From: an uncultured Candidatus Actinomarina sp.
GTDB lineage: Bacteria; Actinomycetota; Acidimicrobiia; Actinomarinales; Actinomarinaceae
Assembly: GCA_902625455.1 (NCBI GenBank)
Contig: CACOBL010000001.1
Coordinates: 62,001-126,000, forward strand
Direction: 5' to 3'
DNA length: 64,000 bases
How positions within the stretch are numbered: the first letter of the stretch is position 1; each line of letters begins with the position of its first letter. The notes beneath the pieces are model-generated. The model ran no database searches, was not told the origin of the DNA, and saw only the letters and a program-made list of their open reading frames with translations. A program made the translations under genes and the position numbers. Positions 35,629 to 45,311 of this stretch are shown here, piece after piece.

Positions 35629-36936
35629 TTAAGTAAAAAGATAGTTTTTGATATTGTTTATTAATTCATCACTAAATTCGTTTACAGAATTACTATCTTT
35701 AGCTTCAATTAGTACTCTAAGTAATGGCTCAGTTCCTGAATTTCTAATCAAGTACCTCCCATCTAAATCGTATTTATTAGACAATTTTTTTGCTATGTTA
35801 TTCAATTCTTTAATTTGTTTTTCCTCAGGCATAGTACTCAATTCAAGATTGACTAATTTTTGCGGATATTCCTCAATATTTTCAGATTTAAATTTTGATA
35901 ATGTAGTGTCAAAAAATGCAAGTGCTTTTAAGCAGTATATTAAAGTTACAAGGCCATCACCTACTGGTAATGCTTCAGAAATAATTATATGACCAGATTG
36001 CTCCCCACCTATTGAGGCATTGTTTTCATCCATCGCTTCTGCAACATATTTATCGCCTACTTTAGTTTCAATATTCTTAAAATTGTTTTTATCCATTGAA
36101 TTTTTAAAGCCGTAATTTGCCATAACTGTTGATACAACCACTTTGTTGTTTAGCTGATTAATTGCCTCAAGATACTTTGCAATTAACAATATAATCACAT
36201 CACCATTGCAAATATTTCCTTCCTCATCTAGCAAAATGAGTCTATCTGCATCACCATCAAATGCTGCACCAATTTCGTTTTTTCCGCTATTTTGCTTTAA
36301 GTTATCAAGGTGAGTTGCTCCACAATTTAAATTTATATTTTCTCCATCTGGATTATTTGAGATTATTCTAAATTTGGCTTTTTTTAAATTAAAAAGATCT
36401 TCAATTATTTTATATGAAGACCCATTAGCTGTATCAAACAATACATTAAATTTAGCTAGATCAAAATTAATTAAATTATTTAAAAACTCAAGGTAGGCTT
36501 GATATCCATTTTGAGATTCTTTGGAAGTTGTAAACTCTTTAGGTAACTTAACATCAGACAGAGCTTTTTCTATATCTATCTCAAGATTGTCAGATAGTTT
36601 TGAACCTTTATGATCAATTAATTTAATACCGTTATATTCACTTGGATTATGAGATGCTGAAATAATTACACCAAGATCGTGATTGAATTCTTTTAAAAGA
36701 ACAGGCATGGAACCAGAAGGAAGCACTCCATAATTAATAACCTCGACATTTTCACTTAAGCCAGCACATATCCAATCAAGTAGTTCTAATGATGAACTTC
36801 TTGTATCCAAAATTACTGCTACGGATTTTGGTGATAAAAGTAACTCTACAGAAGAAAATATTTTTGAAATTAAATCTTCATTTAGAGTTTCGTTTGGAAT
36901 ACCTCGGATTCCATCAGTACCGAAATATTGCTTCAA
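35629..36936 (-). CDS. glmM: Phosphoglucosamine mutase
   Basis: Converts GlcN6P to GlcN1P. The 435-residue protein has FGTDGIRGIPNE, the phosphorylated Ser in GVIISASHNPSEYNGIK (about residue 95), metal-binding DGDADRLIL, GGEQSGHIIIS and phosphate-binding RNSGTEPLLRVLIEA. It is followed by glmS, so the two consecutive enzymes of UDP-GlcNAc synthesis are adjacent, with the glmS promoter and ribozyme between them. Confidence 0.96.
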   Translation of the reverse strand: MKQYFGTDGIRGIPNETLNEDLISKIFSSVELLLSPKSVAVILDTRSSSLELLDWICAGLSENVEVINYGVLPSGSMPVLLKEFNHDLGVIISASHNPSEYNGIKLIDHKGSKLSDNLEIDIEKALSDVKLPKEFTTSKESQNGYQAYLEFLNNLINFDLAKFNVLFDTANGSSYKIIEDLFNLKKAKFRIISNNPDGENINLNCGATHLDNLKQNSGKNEIGAAFDGDADRLILLDEEGNICNGDVIILLIAKYLEAINQLNNKVVVSTVMANYGFKNSMDKNNFKNIETKVGDKYVAEAMDENNASIGGEQSGHIIISEALPVGDGLVTLIYCLKALAFFDTTLSKFKSENIEEYPQKLVNLELSTMPEEKQIKELNNIAKKLSNKYDLDGRYLIRNSGTEPLLRVLIEAKDSNSVNEFSDELINNIKNYLFT

Positions 36937-36944
36937 TTTTTTGA

Positions 36945-37334
36945 CTATCTCTTAGTAAATTGCTCGGCTCTTCTTGCTTTCTTGAGACCATATTTTTTAC
37001 GCTCAACTTTTCTCGCATCTCTAGTAAGCAAGCCAGCTTTTTTTAATTTAGGTCTTAAGTCAGGATCAACTTTTAATAATGCACGTGATATTCCGAGTGA
37101 AACTGCGTCTGCCTGAGCAGATAATCCACTACCACTTACATTGGCAACAACATCGTATTTTGAATCCATGTTTACAACTTTAAAAGGTTTCTCAATTGTC
37201 ATTTTCATAGATGGACTTGGAAAATATTGTTCTACATCTTTCCCATTGAATGTAAATTTCCCTGTACCTTCAGTTAAAGTCACTCTTGCTACAGAGGTTT
37301 TTCTTCTTCCAGTTCCATAAAATGAATCAGCCAT
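36945..37334 (-). CDS. rpsI: 30S ribosomal protein S9
   Basis: A 129-residue protein with GTGRRKTSVARVTLTEGTGK, the QADAVSLGISRALL segment and the C-terminal KKARRAEQFTKR, whose terminal Lys-Arg reaches the P-site tRNA. I chose ATG 37334 (MADSFYGTG), which overlaps the rplM stop by 8 bases; an ATG two codons earlier exists. Confidence 0.97.
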   Translation of the reverse strand: MADSFYGTGRRKTSVARVTLTEGTGKFTFNGKDVEQYFPSPSMKMTIEKPFKVVNMDSKYDVVANVSGSGLSAQADAVSLGISRALLKVDPDLRPKLKKAGLLTRDARKVERKKYGLKKARRAEQFTKR

Positions 37335-37788
37335 TTTCATCTACTTTCTTTATATTAAAACTCAGCTCTTTTGGGTCTTGACTTTGATGAGGATGGTTTG
37401 AATCTGCGTATATGTGAAGTTTCTTTAATATAGATCTTCCTAATCTATTTTTTGGCAACATACCCCATACAGCACGTTCAATTATCTTTTCTGGCTTTCT
37501 CTGCCTTAGAGAATTAAAACTTTCAGATTTTATACCTCCAGGAAACCCGGAATGTGAATGGTACATTTTCTGTTCAGACTTTTTTGAAGTAATAGATATT
37601 TTTGAAGCGTTTATTACAACCACATGATCTCCTACATCTAAATGAGGTGCGTATTGAGGTTTATGTTTTCCTCTTAAAATCTGTGCAATTTCACTGGCTA
37701 GTCTTCCAATAGGTAAACCACTTGCATCAACTAAGTGCCAGTTGCGTTCTGAGGATTCTATTCCTTCAAATGTTGTTTTTGTATTCAT
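37327..37788 (-). CDS. rplM: 50S ribosomal protein L13
   Basis: A 153-residue protein with RNWHLVDASGLPIGRLASEI, YAPHLDVGDHVVVINASKI and the signature around ERAVWGMLPKNRLGRSILKK. It pairs with rpsI in the normal L13-S9 unit. The 60-base gap after truA contains a TATACT -10-like element inside a 10-bp inverted repeat, so the unit probably has its own promoter. Confidence 0.97.
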   Translation of the reverse strand: MNTKTTFEGIESSERNWHLVDASGLPIGRLASEIAQILRGKHKPQYAPHLDVGDHVVVINASKISITSKKSEQKMYHSHSGFPGGIKSESFNSLRQRKPEKIIERAVWGMLPKNRLGRSILKKLHIYADSNHPHQSQDPKELSFNIKKVDENG

Positions 37789-37812
37789 TTATCAATCTTT
37801 AGAATTGTAACG

Positions 37813-37857
37813 AAATACTAGTATAAAGTGCATATATATTTATGAAAACTAGTATTT
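37813..37857. repeat. 10-bp inverted repeat between truA and rplM
   Basis: AAATACTAGT (37813-37822) and ACTAGTATTT (37848-37857) are exact complements separated by 25 bases. The right arm includes the truA stop, and the left arm overlaps the TATACT element of the probable rplM promoter. It could be a weak truA terminator or an operator; the sequence does not decide. Confidence 0.5.
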
Positions 37858-38574
37858 AACTTTCCAAAGAGTTAAACCGTTAGCAGGAGCTATATAATTC
37901 AAACGATTTCCATCAGGTTTATCTAATTGTGATTTTATTTCTTTTAATGTTAATTTATTATCATTAAAAGCCAGTTGTACGCCGACTAAGTTTCTCACCA
38001 TATTTCTAAGGAATGAATTTCCAGTAATTGTATATGTAAAAATATTAGAGTTTCTTTTCCATACACTTTTAAAAATTTCTCTTTCAGGATTTTTATTTTT
38101 TTCAATTTTAGCAAATGATGAAAAGTCCTTCTTACCTAAAAATAAATGAGATATTTCATTCAACTTTTTCAAATCAAGTGATGAATTATGCTGGTGAGTA
38201 CTATTAAGTAAATATGGTAACTTTTTTTGATTATCCATTATAGAGTAAACATAAGTTCGTTCTTTTGCACTGTACCTTGCGTGAAAATCATTACTAATTT
38301 GATTAAATGAATTTACTGAAATAGAGTTTCCAAGTAATTTATCAATTGAAGAGATTAATTTTTCAGTGACCTTAATATCCGTAAGAATATTTAATACTTG
38401 TTCTTTCGCATGAACTCCAGCATCAGTTCTACCAGAATAATTTAATTCGTAATCTTTAATCAGTAAATCAAGAACTTCTTCAATTTTGCCTTGTACAGTT
38501 GGTCTACTTTTTTGTTTTTGAAATCCGTAAAAGCTTGATCCATCATATGCAATACTTACTTTGTAATTTTGCAT
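37849..38574 (-). CDS. truA: tRNA pseudouridine(38-40) synthase
   Basis: Modifies the anticodon stem-loop of many tRNAs. The 241-residue protein starts with YKVSIAYDGSSFYGFQKQKS, has the catalytic Asp in YSGRTDAGVHAKEQV, SVNSFNQISNDFHARYSAKE, and the C-terminal SFLRNMVRNLVGVQL. It follows rplQ with one membrane-protein gene between, close to the actinobacterial rplQ-truA-rplM order. Confidence 0.96.
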   Translation of the reverse strand: MQNYKVSIAYDGSSFYGFQKQKSRPTVQGKIEEVLDLLIKDYELNYSGRTDAGVHAKEQVLNILTDIKVTEKLISSIDKLLGNSISVNSFNQISNDFHARYSAKERTYVYSIMDNQKKLPYLLNSTHQHNSSLDLKKLNEISHLFLGKKDFSSFAKIEKNKNPEREIFKSVWKRNSNIFTYTITGNSFLRNMVRNLVGVQLAFNDNKLTLKEIKSQLDKPDGNRLNYIAPANGLTLWKVKY

Positions 38575-39120
38575 TTAAACAAAAATACGGATTGGGTCTG
38601 AAAATAGTGTTAAAACAAGTAAAAAAGTCACTGTTGTTATACTTGCTACCCTATCCTCAAATAAAAAAGCTGAACGTAAAGATTTTGATAATACAAAATA
38701 CATCCAAGCAAAAATTGATATAGTTGTAATTTGCAAAAAAATAGCTGGAATATTGATAAAAGAATTTATCAATACAACTATACCAATAAATCCAACAAGA
38801 CCATGTGTGTAGCCAGTAAAAACTAAAAGAGAAGGAATTTCGATTTGTTGATTAAATGCTTTTGACAATAAAAACCAAATTGCAAGATTAGCAAAAAGCC
38901 ATGCAAAAATTCCATCGACAACTCCATAAAAAATTATATCTGCAATATTGACTACTGAAGCATTAATGACCAAAGGTACATAAATAGACAGCAAGCTGAG
39001 CAATACTACTATTAGGGCGTTGCCAGATTCATATCTGTCATTACTGATTTGAATAAAAGTTGACTGATCAAATCTTATAAATTTTTTAAATTGTGACCAA
39101 ATATTTTTAAGTGAGTTCAC
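38575..39120 (-). CDS. Integral membrane protein, possibly Yip1-like
   Basis: A 181-residue protein with about five hydrophobic segments (for example ALIVVLLSLLSIYVPLVI, ADIIFYGVVDGIFAWLFANL and LVFTGYTHGLVGFIGIVVLI). The short cytoplasmic start, five helices and the mid-protein 'Gy.....l.gl' pattern recall Yip1-domain proteins, but this is weak. It lies between rplQ and truA with one- to three-base gaps, so it is expressed with the translation machinery. Function unknown. Confidence 0.65.
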   Translation of the reverse strand: MNSLKNIWSQFKKFIRFDQSTFIQISNDRYESGNALIVVLLSLLSIYVPLVINASVVNIADIIFYGVVDGIFAWLFANLAIWFLLSKAFNQQIEIPSLLVFTGYTHGLVGFIGIVVLINSFINIPAIFLQITTISIFAWMYFVLSKSLRSAFLFEDRVASITTVTFLLVLTLFSDPIRIFV

Positions 39121-39123
39121 TCT

Positions 39124-39474
39124 TTAAACTAGCTCTAAAATAGCTAATTCTGTACCATCACCCTGTCTATGTCTTGTTCTTGTAATTCTTGTATAACCAC
39201 CATCACGATCTTCATACTTAGGACCAATTTCTTCAAATAGTTTTGCTACTACAGATTTGTCTTGAATCATTTTCAAAACCTGTCTCCTGTCATGCAACGA
39301 TCCTTTTTTGGCTTTGGTAATTACCTTTTCAGCGTAAGGCTTAACTGTCTTTGCTTTAGTGACTGTTGTCTCAATTTTTTCATGTTGAATCAAAGCACTT
39401 ACCAAATTACTTATAATTTGATCTTCATGGGAAGATGAGCCCCCAAGTCTTTTACCTTTAGTTGGTTTAGGCAT
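39124..39474 (-). CDS. rplQ: 50S ribosomal protein L17
   Basis: A 116-residue protein starting [20 protein letters not shown] with the [20 protein letters not shown] signature and the C-terminal [21 protein letters not shown] chose ATG 39474, which overlaps the rpoA stop by 8 bases; an upstream start would add seven non-conserved residues. Confidence 0.97.
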   Translation of the reverse strand: MPKPTKGKRLGGSSSHEDQIISNLVSALIQHEKIETTVTKAKTVKPYAEKVITKAKKGSLHDRRQVLKMIQDKSVVAKLFEEIGPKYEDRDGGYTRITRTRHRQGDGTELAILELV

Positions 39475-40426
39475 CAGCCATATCTCCAGAGTCAAGATCT
39501 GAACTTGTTGGTAAGCTTAAACCTAATTCATCTAGCTTTGCTACAAGTTCATCTAAGCTTTTTTGACCAAAGTTGGTTAAGTTCAACAAATCATCTTCTG
39601 TATATTCAAGAATTTGTCCTACAGTAGTGATGTTTTCTCTTCCAAGACAATTTCTTGGTCTTTCAGATAAATCTAAAGCATCAACAGACAATGATAGATC
39701 TGGGGAACTGCCTTCAGAAATCGTAAGCTCACCAAGCTCGAGTCCAACTCCTTCATCTATATCAGCAAAAAGCTTCCATAATTCACCTAAAGTTTTACCA
39801 ACTGAAGATATTGCTTCGCTAGGCTCAATTGAACCATCAGTTTCAACATCTAAAGTTAATTTATCATAGTCAGTAACTTGTCCAACTTGAGTAGGGGAAA
39901 CTCCGTAACTTACGCTTACAATTGGAGAAAAAATCGAGTCAATAGGAATAAAGCTAGAGTCACTAGTCTTATTTTTATCTGCAAGTCGATATCCGACACC
40001 ATGAGCGATTGATACTTCCATGTCTAATGTGGCTCCATCTGAAAGTGTACAAACTTTTAAGTCAGTATTGACAACTTCTACTCCTGCTGGACATTGAATT
40101 TGTGCAGCTAGGACATCACCAGGCCCCTTAGCTTTGACTGTTAATGTGTGGTTTTCTTGATCTTCGACTTTCAAGACTAATCGTTTTAGATTTAAAAGAA
40201 GATCTAAAACATCTTCTACTACACCGGGTATAGATGTAAATTCATGATTCACACCGTCAATTTTTATTCCAGTTACAGCAACTCCAGGAACTCTTGATAA
40301 AAGTGCTCTCCTCATTGTGTTACCAAGTGTTAATCCAAAACCTGGCTCAAGCGGTTCGATAACAAATTTTGTTCTGTTATTACCAAGCTCTTCTTGAGTA
40401 ATTTCAGGTCTTTGTAGCATCAACAT
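39467..40426 (-). CDS. rpoA: DNA-directed RNA polymerase alpha subunit
   Basis: Assembly scaffold and activator-contact subunit. The 319-residue protein has the N-terminal domain with [20 protein letters not shown] and [16 protein letters not shown], an acidic linker (about 225-245), and the C-terminal domain with [20 protein letters not shown] and [16 protein letters not shown], which binds UP elements. It ends the alpha operon S13-S11-S4-RpoA-L17. Confidence 0.98.
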   Translation of the reverse strand: MLMLQRPEITQEELGNNRTKFVIEPLEPGFGLTLGNTMRRALLSRVPGVAVTGIKIDGVNHEFTSIPGVVEDVLDLLLNLKRLVLKVEDQENHTLTVKAKGPGDVLAAQIQCPAGVEVVNTDLKVCTLSDGATLDMEVSIAHGVGYRLADKNKTSDSSFIPIDSIFSPIVSVSYGVSPTQVGQVTDYDKLTLDVETDGSIEPSEAISSVGKTLGELWKLFADIDEGVGLELGELTISEGSSPDLSLSVDALDLSERPRNCLGRENITTVGQILEYTEDDLLNLTNFGQKSLDELVAKLDELGLSLPTSSDLDSGDMADA

Positions 40427-40448
40427 ATTATTTTTCTCCTCTCAAATT

Positions 40449-41063
40449 TTATTTTGAATAAAGCTCTACTATTAATTGTTCTTCAATTTGTGAACTTGCA
40501 TCATTCCGTGTTGGGGATGCAGCAATCTTTACAATTTTCTTTTTATTATCAACATCTAACCAAGAAGGTATAACGTAGTCTTGACCAGTATCAATAGTGT
40601 GTTGAATAACAATTAAATCTTGGCTTGAGTCTTTTATCTCAATTACATCGCCAGTTTTAACTTGATGCGATGGAACGTCTACAAATTTTCCATTTAATTT
40701 GAAGTGTCTGTGCGATACTAGCTGTCTTGCTTGAGGTCTAGTAGATGCAAAACCAGCTCTATAAATTACATTATCAAGTCTTGATTCAAGTAGAATTAAA
40801 AGATTCTCACCAGTTATGCCGTTCATTCTTGTAGCCTCTTTGTAGTAATTTCTAAATTGCTTTTCTAAGACACCATACATGTATCTCACTTTTTGCTTTT
40901 CTTTTAATTGTGTACCGTAATCAGTTTCTCTAGCACGCTTTCTTCCATTTTCTCCAGGAGGATAAGGTCTATCTTGAAGTGCTTTATCGCCCTTCCTATT
41001 TTCAAATACATTAAATCCTATTCTTCTTGATACTCTTACTCGAGGTCCTGTATATCTAGCCAT
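40449..41063 (-). CDS. rpsD: 30S ribosomal protein S4 (zinc-free form)
   Basis: A 204-residue primary 16S-binding protein with the S4 domain ESRLDNVIYRAGFASTRPQA and RQLVSHRHFKLNGK. The N-terminal region (RVSRRIGFNVFENRKGDKAL) has no Cys, whereas many actinobacterial S4 proteins carry a CxxC zinc knuckle there. It overlaps rpsK by one base. Confidence 0.97.
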   Translation of the reverse strand: MARYTGPRVRVSRRIGFNVFENRKGDKALQDRPYPPGENGRKRARETDYGTQLKEKQKVRYMYGVLEKQFRNYYKEATRMNGITGENLLILLESRLDNVIYRAGFASTRPQARQLVSHRHFKLNGKFVDVPSHQVKTGDVIEIKDSSQDLIVIQHTIDTGQDYVIPSWLDVDNKKKIVKIAASPTRNDASSQIEEQLIVELYSK

Positions 41064-41446
41064 TATCCTCTTCTTCTTTTTTTAGGTCTACATCCATTGT
41101 GAGGCGTAGGTGTTATATCTTTGATAGTTCCTACATCCATTCCCATATTTTGAAGAGTTCTAACAGCAGTTTCTCTACCAGCACCTGTACCACTAATGAT
41201 AATGTCTAGCTTGTGCACACCGTGCTCTGTAGCTCTTCGAACAGCCTCTTCTGCAGCAACTTGAGCTGCATAAGGTGTAGATTTTCTTGAGCCTTTAAAT
41301 CCTACTGAACCACCAGACGTCCAAACTATTGTTTGTCCAGCTGGATCAGAAATGTTAATTATCGTGTTGTTAAAGCTAGCTTTAATGTGTGCTACACCTG
41401 AAGGGACATTTTTTTTGTTTTTCTTTTTTGTTTTTTGGTCTGCCAT
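41063..41446 (-). CDS. rpsK: 30S ribosomal protein S11
   Basis: A 127-residue platform protein with a Lys-rich start, [20 protein letters not shown], the [16 protein letters not shown] helix and the C-terminal [18 protein letters not shown]. It overlaps rpsD by one base. Confidence 0.97.
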   Translation of the reverse strand: MADQKTKKKNKKNVPSGVAHIKASFNNTIINISDPAGQTIVWTSGGSVGFKGSRKSTPYAAQVAAEEAVRRATEHGVHKLDIIISGTGAGRETAVRTLQNMGMDVGTIKDITPTPHNGCRPKKRRRG

Positions 41447-41448
41447 TA

Positions 41449-41826
41449 TTATTTAGTAGCTTTCTTTTTTCCAGCAATTGCGAACCTAGGACCTTTTCTA
41501 GTTCTAGCATTTGTGTGAGTTCTCTGTCCTCTGACTGGTAATCCCATTCTGTGTCTTAATCCTTGATATGTACCAATTTCTGTTTTTCTACGAATATTTT
41601 GAGACACATCTCGTCTAAGATCTCCTTCAACTCTAAAATTAGCTTCGATATATTTTCTAATTTGAGCGACTTCATCATTTGTTAAATTACTTACTCTTGT
41701 GCTAGGGTCAATTTTTAAATCTATACAAATATCTTCTGCTCTTTTTGCTCCGACACCGTGTATATATCTCAAAGATGCAACAACTCTTTTATCTCTTGGA
41801 ATATCAATACCTGAAATACGTGCCAT
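41449..41826 (-). CDS. rpsM: 30S ribosomal protein S13
   Basis: A 125-residue head protein: [20 protein letters not shown], the [20 protein letters not shown] segment and [20 protein letters not shown] with the basic tail that touches P-site tRNA. It is the first S-protein of the alpha operon after rpmJ. Confidence 0.97.
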   Translation of the reverse strand: MARISGIDIPRDKRVVASLRYIHGVGAKRAEDICIDLKIDPSTRVSNLTNDEVAQIRKYIEANFRVEGDLRRDVSQNIRRKTEIGTYQGLRHRMGLPVRGQRTHTNARTRKGPRFAIAGKKKATK

Positions 41827-41832
41827 CGAAAA

Positions 41833-41949
41833 TTAACCTTGCCTTTGTTTATGTCTAGGATTTCTTTTATTAATTACGTAAAGCTTTCCTTTTCTTCTTA
41901 CAATTTGGTCATTTGGACCACGTTTTTTAATACTTGCTTTAACTTTCAT
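41833..41949 (-). CDS. rpmJ: 50S ribosomal protein L36 (zinc-free form)
   Basis: A 38-codon gene starting ATG at 41949 and ending TAA at 41833. The product begins [20 protein letters not shown] and ends PRHKQRQG. The zinc ligands of standard L36 (Cys11, Cys14, Cys27) are Gly, Asp and Asn here; only the His near the end remains. This is the C-minus form. It overlaps the infA stop by four bases (ATGA), in the usual infA-rpmJ-rpsM order. Confidence 0.95.
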   Translation of the reverse strand: MKVKASIKKRGPNDQIVRRKGKLYVINKRNPRHKQRQG

Positions 41950-42170
41950 TTATGTCTCCAAATAATCCTACCTCTTGTTGGATCATATGGTGAAACTTCC
42001 ATTTCAACAACATCACCCGGAAGGATTCTAATGTACCTCATTCTCATTTTTCCAGACACATGAGCTAATATTTCAGCTCCACTTTCAAGCTGAACCTTAA
42101 AAGAGGCATTTGGCAGTGTTTCCATAACTGTCCCTTGGACTTTAATTATGTTTTTTTCGTTTTCTACCAA
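41946..42170 (-). CDS. infA: Translation initiation factor IF-1
   Basis: A 74-residue OB-fold protein: [40 protein letters not shown] and [15 protein letters not shown]. It blocks the A site during initiation. It follows map after 66 bases and overlaps rpmJ. Confidence 0.97.
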   Translation of the reverse strand: MVENEKNIIKVQGTVMETLPNASFKVQLESGAEILAHVSGKMRMRYIRILPGDVVEMEVSPYDPTRGRIIWRHK

Positions 42171-42236
42171 AATTAGCCTTGATTATGTGACCGATTTACT
42201 AGATTAGTGCGATTTGAAACTATTACAAACACAAAA

Positions 42237-42989
42237 TTAAAATAAGTTTTCAGTAAAAACACGTGTTCCTTCCTCGGTAATTCCTATAGTATGTTCCCAA
42301 TGTGCTGACTTTTTTCCATCTAACGTTCTAATTGTCCAGCCATCTTCATCAATAAAATTTTCTTCTGTACCAAGATTGAACATCGGCTCAATGCATATCG
42401 CCATGCCTGTTTTTAATTCAAAACCTTGATTCTTTTTACCATAATGAGGAACTTGGGGTTCTTCGTGCATTTCTTGACCTATTCCGTGACCAACATAGTT
42501 CCTAACATTACCAAAATTGTTTTTCTTAGCTATTTTGTCAATTTTATGGCCAATAGTGCCCAGTTTTTGCCCATCCTTTACAAGTTTTATACCTTCATTG
42601 AGTGCATGTTTAGTTTTTGATAATAGATTTTTTTCTTCTTCTGTAATTTCACCAACACCAAAACTAAAAGCTGCATCAGCATGATATCCTTCAAAAATAA
42701 CGCCAACATCAATAGAAATTATATCTCCTTCATTTACAACATAATTATTGGGTATTCCATGAACAATTACATCGTTTGGTGAAGCACATATATGAGCTGG
42801 ATAATCGTGATATCCTAAAAAACTAGCTTTTACATTTGACTTCTCAATTATTTTTTTTGCAATATCATCTAAATCAGTAAGGGCCATACCTGCTTTTGTT
42901 TTATCATAAATTTCATAGTGTATATTTGATACAACTTTTCCTGCAGCCTCCATCTTGTTAAAATCTTCTGGTGTTTTATATGTAATCAT
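42237..42989 (-). CDS. map: Methionine aminopeptidase type I
   Basis: Removes N-terminal Met from nascent proteins. In 250 residues: HDYPAHICASPNDVIVHGIP with the substrate His, ISIDVGVIFEGYHADAAFSF with the two metal-binding Asp residues, YVGHGIGQEMHEEPQVPHYG with metal His, AICIEPMFNLG and WEHTIGITEEG with the two Glu ligands. No N-terminal zinc or SH3-binding extension is present. Its start overlaps the adk stop by one base. Confidence 0.97.
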   Translation of the reverse strand: MITYKTPEDFNKMEAAGKVVSNIHYEIYDKTKAGMALTDLDDIAKKIIEKSNVKASFLGYHDYPAHICASPNDVIVHGIPNNYVVNEGDIISIDVGVIFEGYHADAAFSFGVGEITEEEKNLLSKTKHALNEGIKLVKDGQKLGTIGHKIDKIAKKNNFGNVRNYVGHGIGQEMHEEPQVPHYGKKNQGFELKTGMAICIEPMFNLGTEENFIDEDGWTIRTLDGKKSAHWEHTIGITEEGTRVFTENLF

Positions 42990-43549
42990 TATTTAAAGTG
43001 TCTAGAAATCGAGTTGTATATATCGTCTACTTCCCCAACAGCATCTATAACATTCACCAAGTTTTTTTCATTATAAAAATCTACTAAGGGCTGTGTATCT
43101 TTTTTGTAAACTTCAAACCTGACTTTAATTGAATCTTCCGTATCATCAGATCTGCCAGTCATTTCCCCTCTTAATAAAATTCTTTTTATTAATTCATCTT
43201 CATTTACTTCAAATACAAAAACTTTCGCAACAGGAAATTCTTTATCTAGACTTTCAAGGCTTTTTGCCTGGGGTAAAGTTCTAGGAAAGCCATCAAGGAT
43301 TGCGCCATTTTTACAATCTTCATTATTCAGTCTCTCTAAAAGCATTTCTATCACTAATTCGTCAGGGACTAAATTTCCTTCATCTAGAAGACTTTTAGCT
43401 ATTTTACCTAATTCAGTTCCACTGCTTACATGTTCTCTCAACATATCACCCGTTGAGATATGGGCTAATTTAAATTCAGATGCAATTTTCAGAGCTTGAG
43501 TTCCTTTTCCTGCACCTGGTGGTCCAAGAAATATATTTAATTCACTCAA
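42989..43549 (-). CDS. adk: Adenylate kinase (short-lid form)
   Basis: Interconverts 2 ADP and ATP plus AMP. The 186-residue protein has FLGPPGAGKGTQALKIASEF, ISTGDMLREHV, LDGFPRTLPQA and the short lid LRGEMTGRSDDTEDSIKVRF, with no zinc-binding Cys. The short lid is usual in Actinobacteria. It overlaps secY by four bases and map by one. Confidence 0.96.
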   Translation of the reverse strand: MSELNIFLGPPGAGKGTQALKIASEFKLAHISTGDMLREHVSSGTELGKIAKSLLDEGNLVPDELVIEMLLERLNNEDCKNGAILDGFPRTLPQAKSLESLDKEFPVAKVFVFEVNEDELIKRILLRGEMTGRSDDTEDSIKVRFEVYKKDTQPLVDFYNEKNLVNVIDAVGEVDDIYNSISRHFK

Positions 43550-44859
43550 TCAATGAATCCTTCATAATTTCGCATACTCAGCTGACTTTCTATCTGCTTC
43601 ATAGTTTCAAGAGCAACACCGACAGTAATTAGGATTGAAATTCCGCTAAAACCTAAAGGTATATCCCAAATCGCAGAAGCTATCGATGGCAATACTGCGA
43701 CAGATGCAAGAAATATCGACCCTGGTAATGTAATTCTGTTTATTATATGTGACAAATAATTTGTTGTTGATATACCCGGTCTTACTCCTGGAACGAAGCC
43801 ACCTTGCCTACGGATCATATCTGATTGACGTACTGGATCAAACTGAATAGTTGTATAAAAATAAGTAAAAAATATTATCAACATTCCCAAAAAGAAAATA
43901 TAAAACCATGTCGTACCTTGAGAGTTAGCTAAGTTAACATCTATCCAATTTCTAATAGCTGCGGTAACAGAATTATCTTGTGGTAACGAAGTAGCTACTA
44001 AAGCCGGGAAAAACAAAATACTGGTCGCAAAAATAACTGGGATGACTCCAGCACTATTGACCTTAAGAGGAATATATGTGCTTTGACCACCCATAACTTT
44101 TCTACCTCGTACTCTTTTAGCAAATTGTATAGGAATTCTTCTTTGACCTTGCTCAACATAGATTATTCCAACAATCATTAAAAAGAACATCAGCATTAAA
44201 AATGTAAATTGTCCAATTCTGCCTTGGCCAGCAGTTACTTGATATGCACCTCCAAATTGTGCAGGAAGCTGGCTAACAATGCTAGCAAAAATAATTAATG
44301 ACATTCCATTTCCAACTCCTCTTTGTGAAATTAATTCACCAATCCACATGATAAAAGCAGTACCTGCAGTCATTGTTAAAACTATCAATCCAACTCTAGA
44401 TGGTGTGTAATTTGGAATAAGTGAAATACCACCTGTGAGACTACCTCTAGAAAATAAATAAGTTAAGGCAGTTGATTGCAAGAGAGCTAAAACGACTGTT
44501 ATGTACCTTGTCCATTGAGTAATTACTTTTCTACCAGACTCTCCTTCTTCTTGAAGTTTTTGTAATCTTGGTATCACAACTGTTAATAGCTGAAGAATGA
44601 TACTGGCTGTGATATATGGCATGATTCCTAAAGCAAAAACAGAAAAAGTCTCTAGAGCACCTCCGGAGAATAAATTTAACAGACCATAAATTCCAGCTTG
44701 TGATCCTGAATCAGTTAGACGTTGAACAGCCTCTAAATCTACTCCTGGAACGGGAACTGCAGCACCAAGCCTGTAAACAGCGAACATAAAAAGAGTAAAA
44801 AATATTCGTTTTCTAAGGTCTGGAATTTTAAATATATATCTAAATATTGAGAGTTGCAT
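43546..44859 (-). CDS. secY: Preprotein translocase subunit SecY
   Basis: Central channel of the Sec translocon. The 437-residue protein has ten hydrophobic segments. The N-terminal FRYIFKIPDLRKRIFFTLFM and plug region GIYGLLNLFSGGALETFSVF, the ALGIMPYITASIILQLLTVV signature, and the RQGGFVPGVRPGISTTNYLS segment before helix 9 are in order. It lies between rplO and adk, as in the standard spc operon. Confidence 0.97.
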   Translation of the reverse strand: MQLSIFRYIFKIPDLRKRIFFTLFMFAVYRLGAAVPVPGVDLEAVQRLTDSGSQAGIYGLLNLFSGGALETFSVFALGIMPYITASIILQLLTVVIPRLQKLQEEGESGRKVITQWTRYITVVLALLQSTALTYLFSRGSLTGGISLIPNYTPSRVGLIVLTMTAGTAFIMWIGELISQRGVGNGMSLIIFASIVSQLPAQFGGAYQVTAGQGRIGQFTFLMLMFFLMIVGIIYVEQGQRRIPIQFAKRVRGRKVMGGQSTYIPLKVNSAGVIPVIFATSILFFPALVATSLPQDNSVTAAIRNWIDVNLANSQGTTWFYIFFLGMLIIFFTYFYTTIQFDPVRQSDMIRRQGGFVPGVRPGISTTNYLSHIINRITLPGSIFLASVAVLPSIASAIWDIPLGFSGISILITVGVALETMKQIESQLSMRNYEGFID

Positions 44860-44861
44860 AA

Positions 44862-45311
44862 TTACTCATTAATTATCTCGACAGACCCGCCAGCACTTTC
44901 AATTTTACTTTTGGCTACTTCACTAATCGCATGAATCTTCAGGTCAATTTTTTTTGTAACTTCACCATCACCTAAAACTTTAACAAGACCTTTTTTTCTA
45001 GTTAAACCAAGTTCCCTAAGAACATCAGGATTAACTTCACCTTCAACAGCTTTTTCTTCAAGATCACTTACATTTACAACAACATAAGACATTTTAGGTG
45101 GATTGTTTAAACCTCTTAATTTGGGAATTCTTCTGTATAAAGGAATTTGACCACCTTCAAAGTATGCAGGAACGGTTTTCCTTGCACCTGTACCTTTAGT
45201 TCCTCTACCTGCAGTTTTTCCTCGCTTTCCAGCTTCACCTCTACCTTTTCTTAATTTCTGTTTTGTAGATCCAGGCGTTGGTTTTAAGTGATGAAAACGT
45301 AACTTTTTCAT
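44862..45311 (-). CDS. rplO: 50S ribosomal protein L15
   Basis: A 149-residue protein: LRFHHLKPTPGSTKQKLRKG, the Gly-Arg-rich GEAGKRGKTAGRGTKGTGAR and the C-terminal GGSVEIINE. Its ATG overlaps the rpmD stop (TAATG). Confidence 0.97.
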   Translation of the reverse strand: MKKLRFHHLKPTPGSTKQKLRKGRGEAGKRGKTAGRGTKGTGARKTVPAYFEGGQIPLYRRIPKLRGLNNPPKMSYVVVNVSDLEEKAVEGEVNPDVLRELGLTRKKGLVKVLGDGEVTKKIDLKIHAISEVAKSKIESAGGSVEIINE

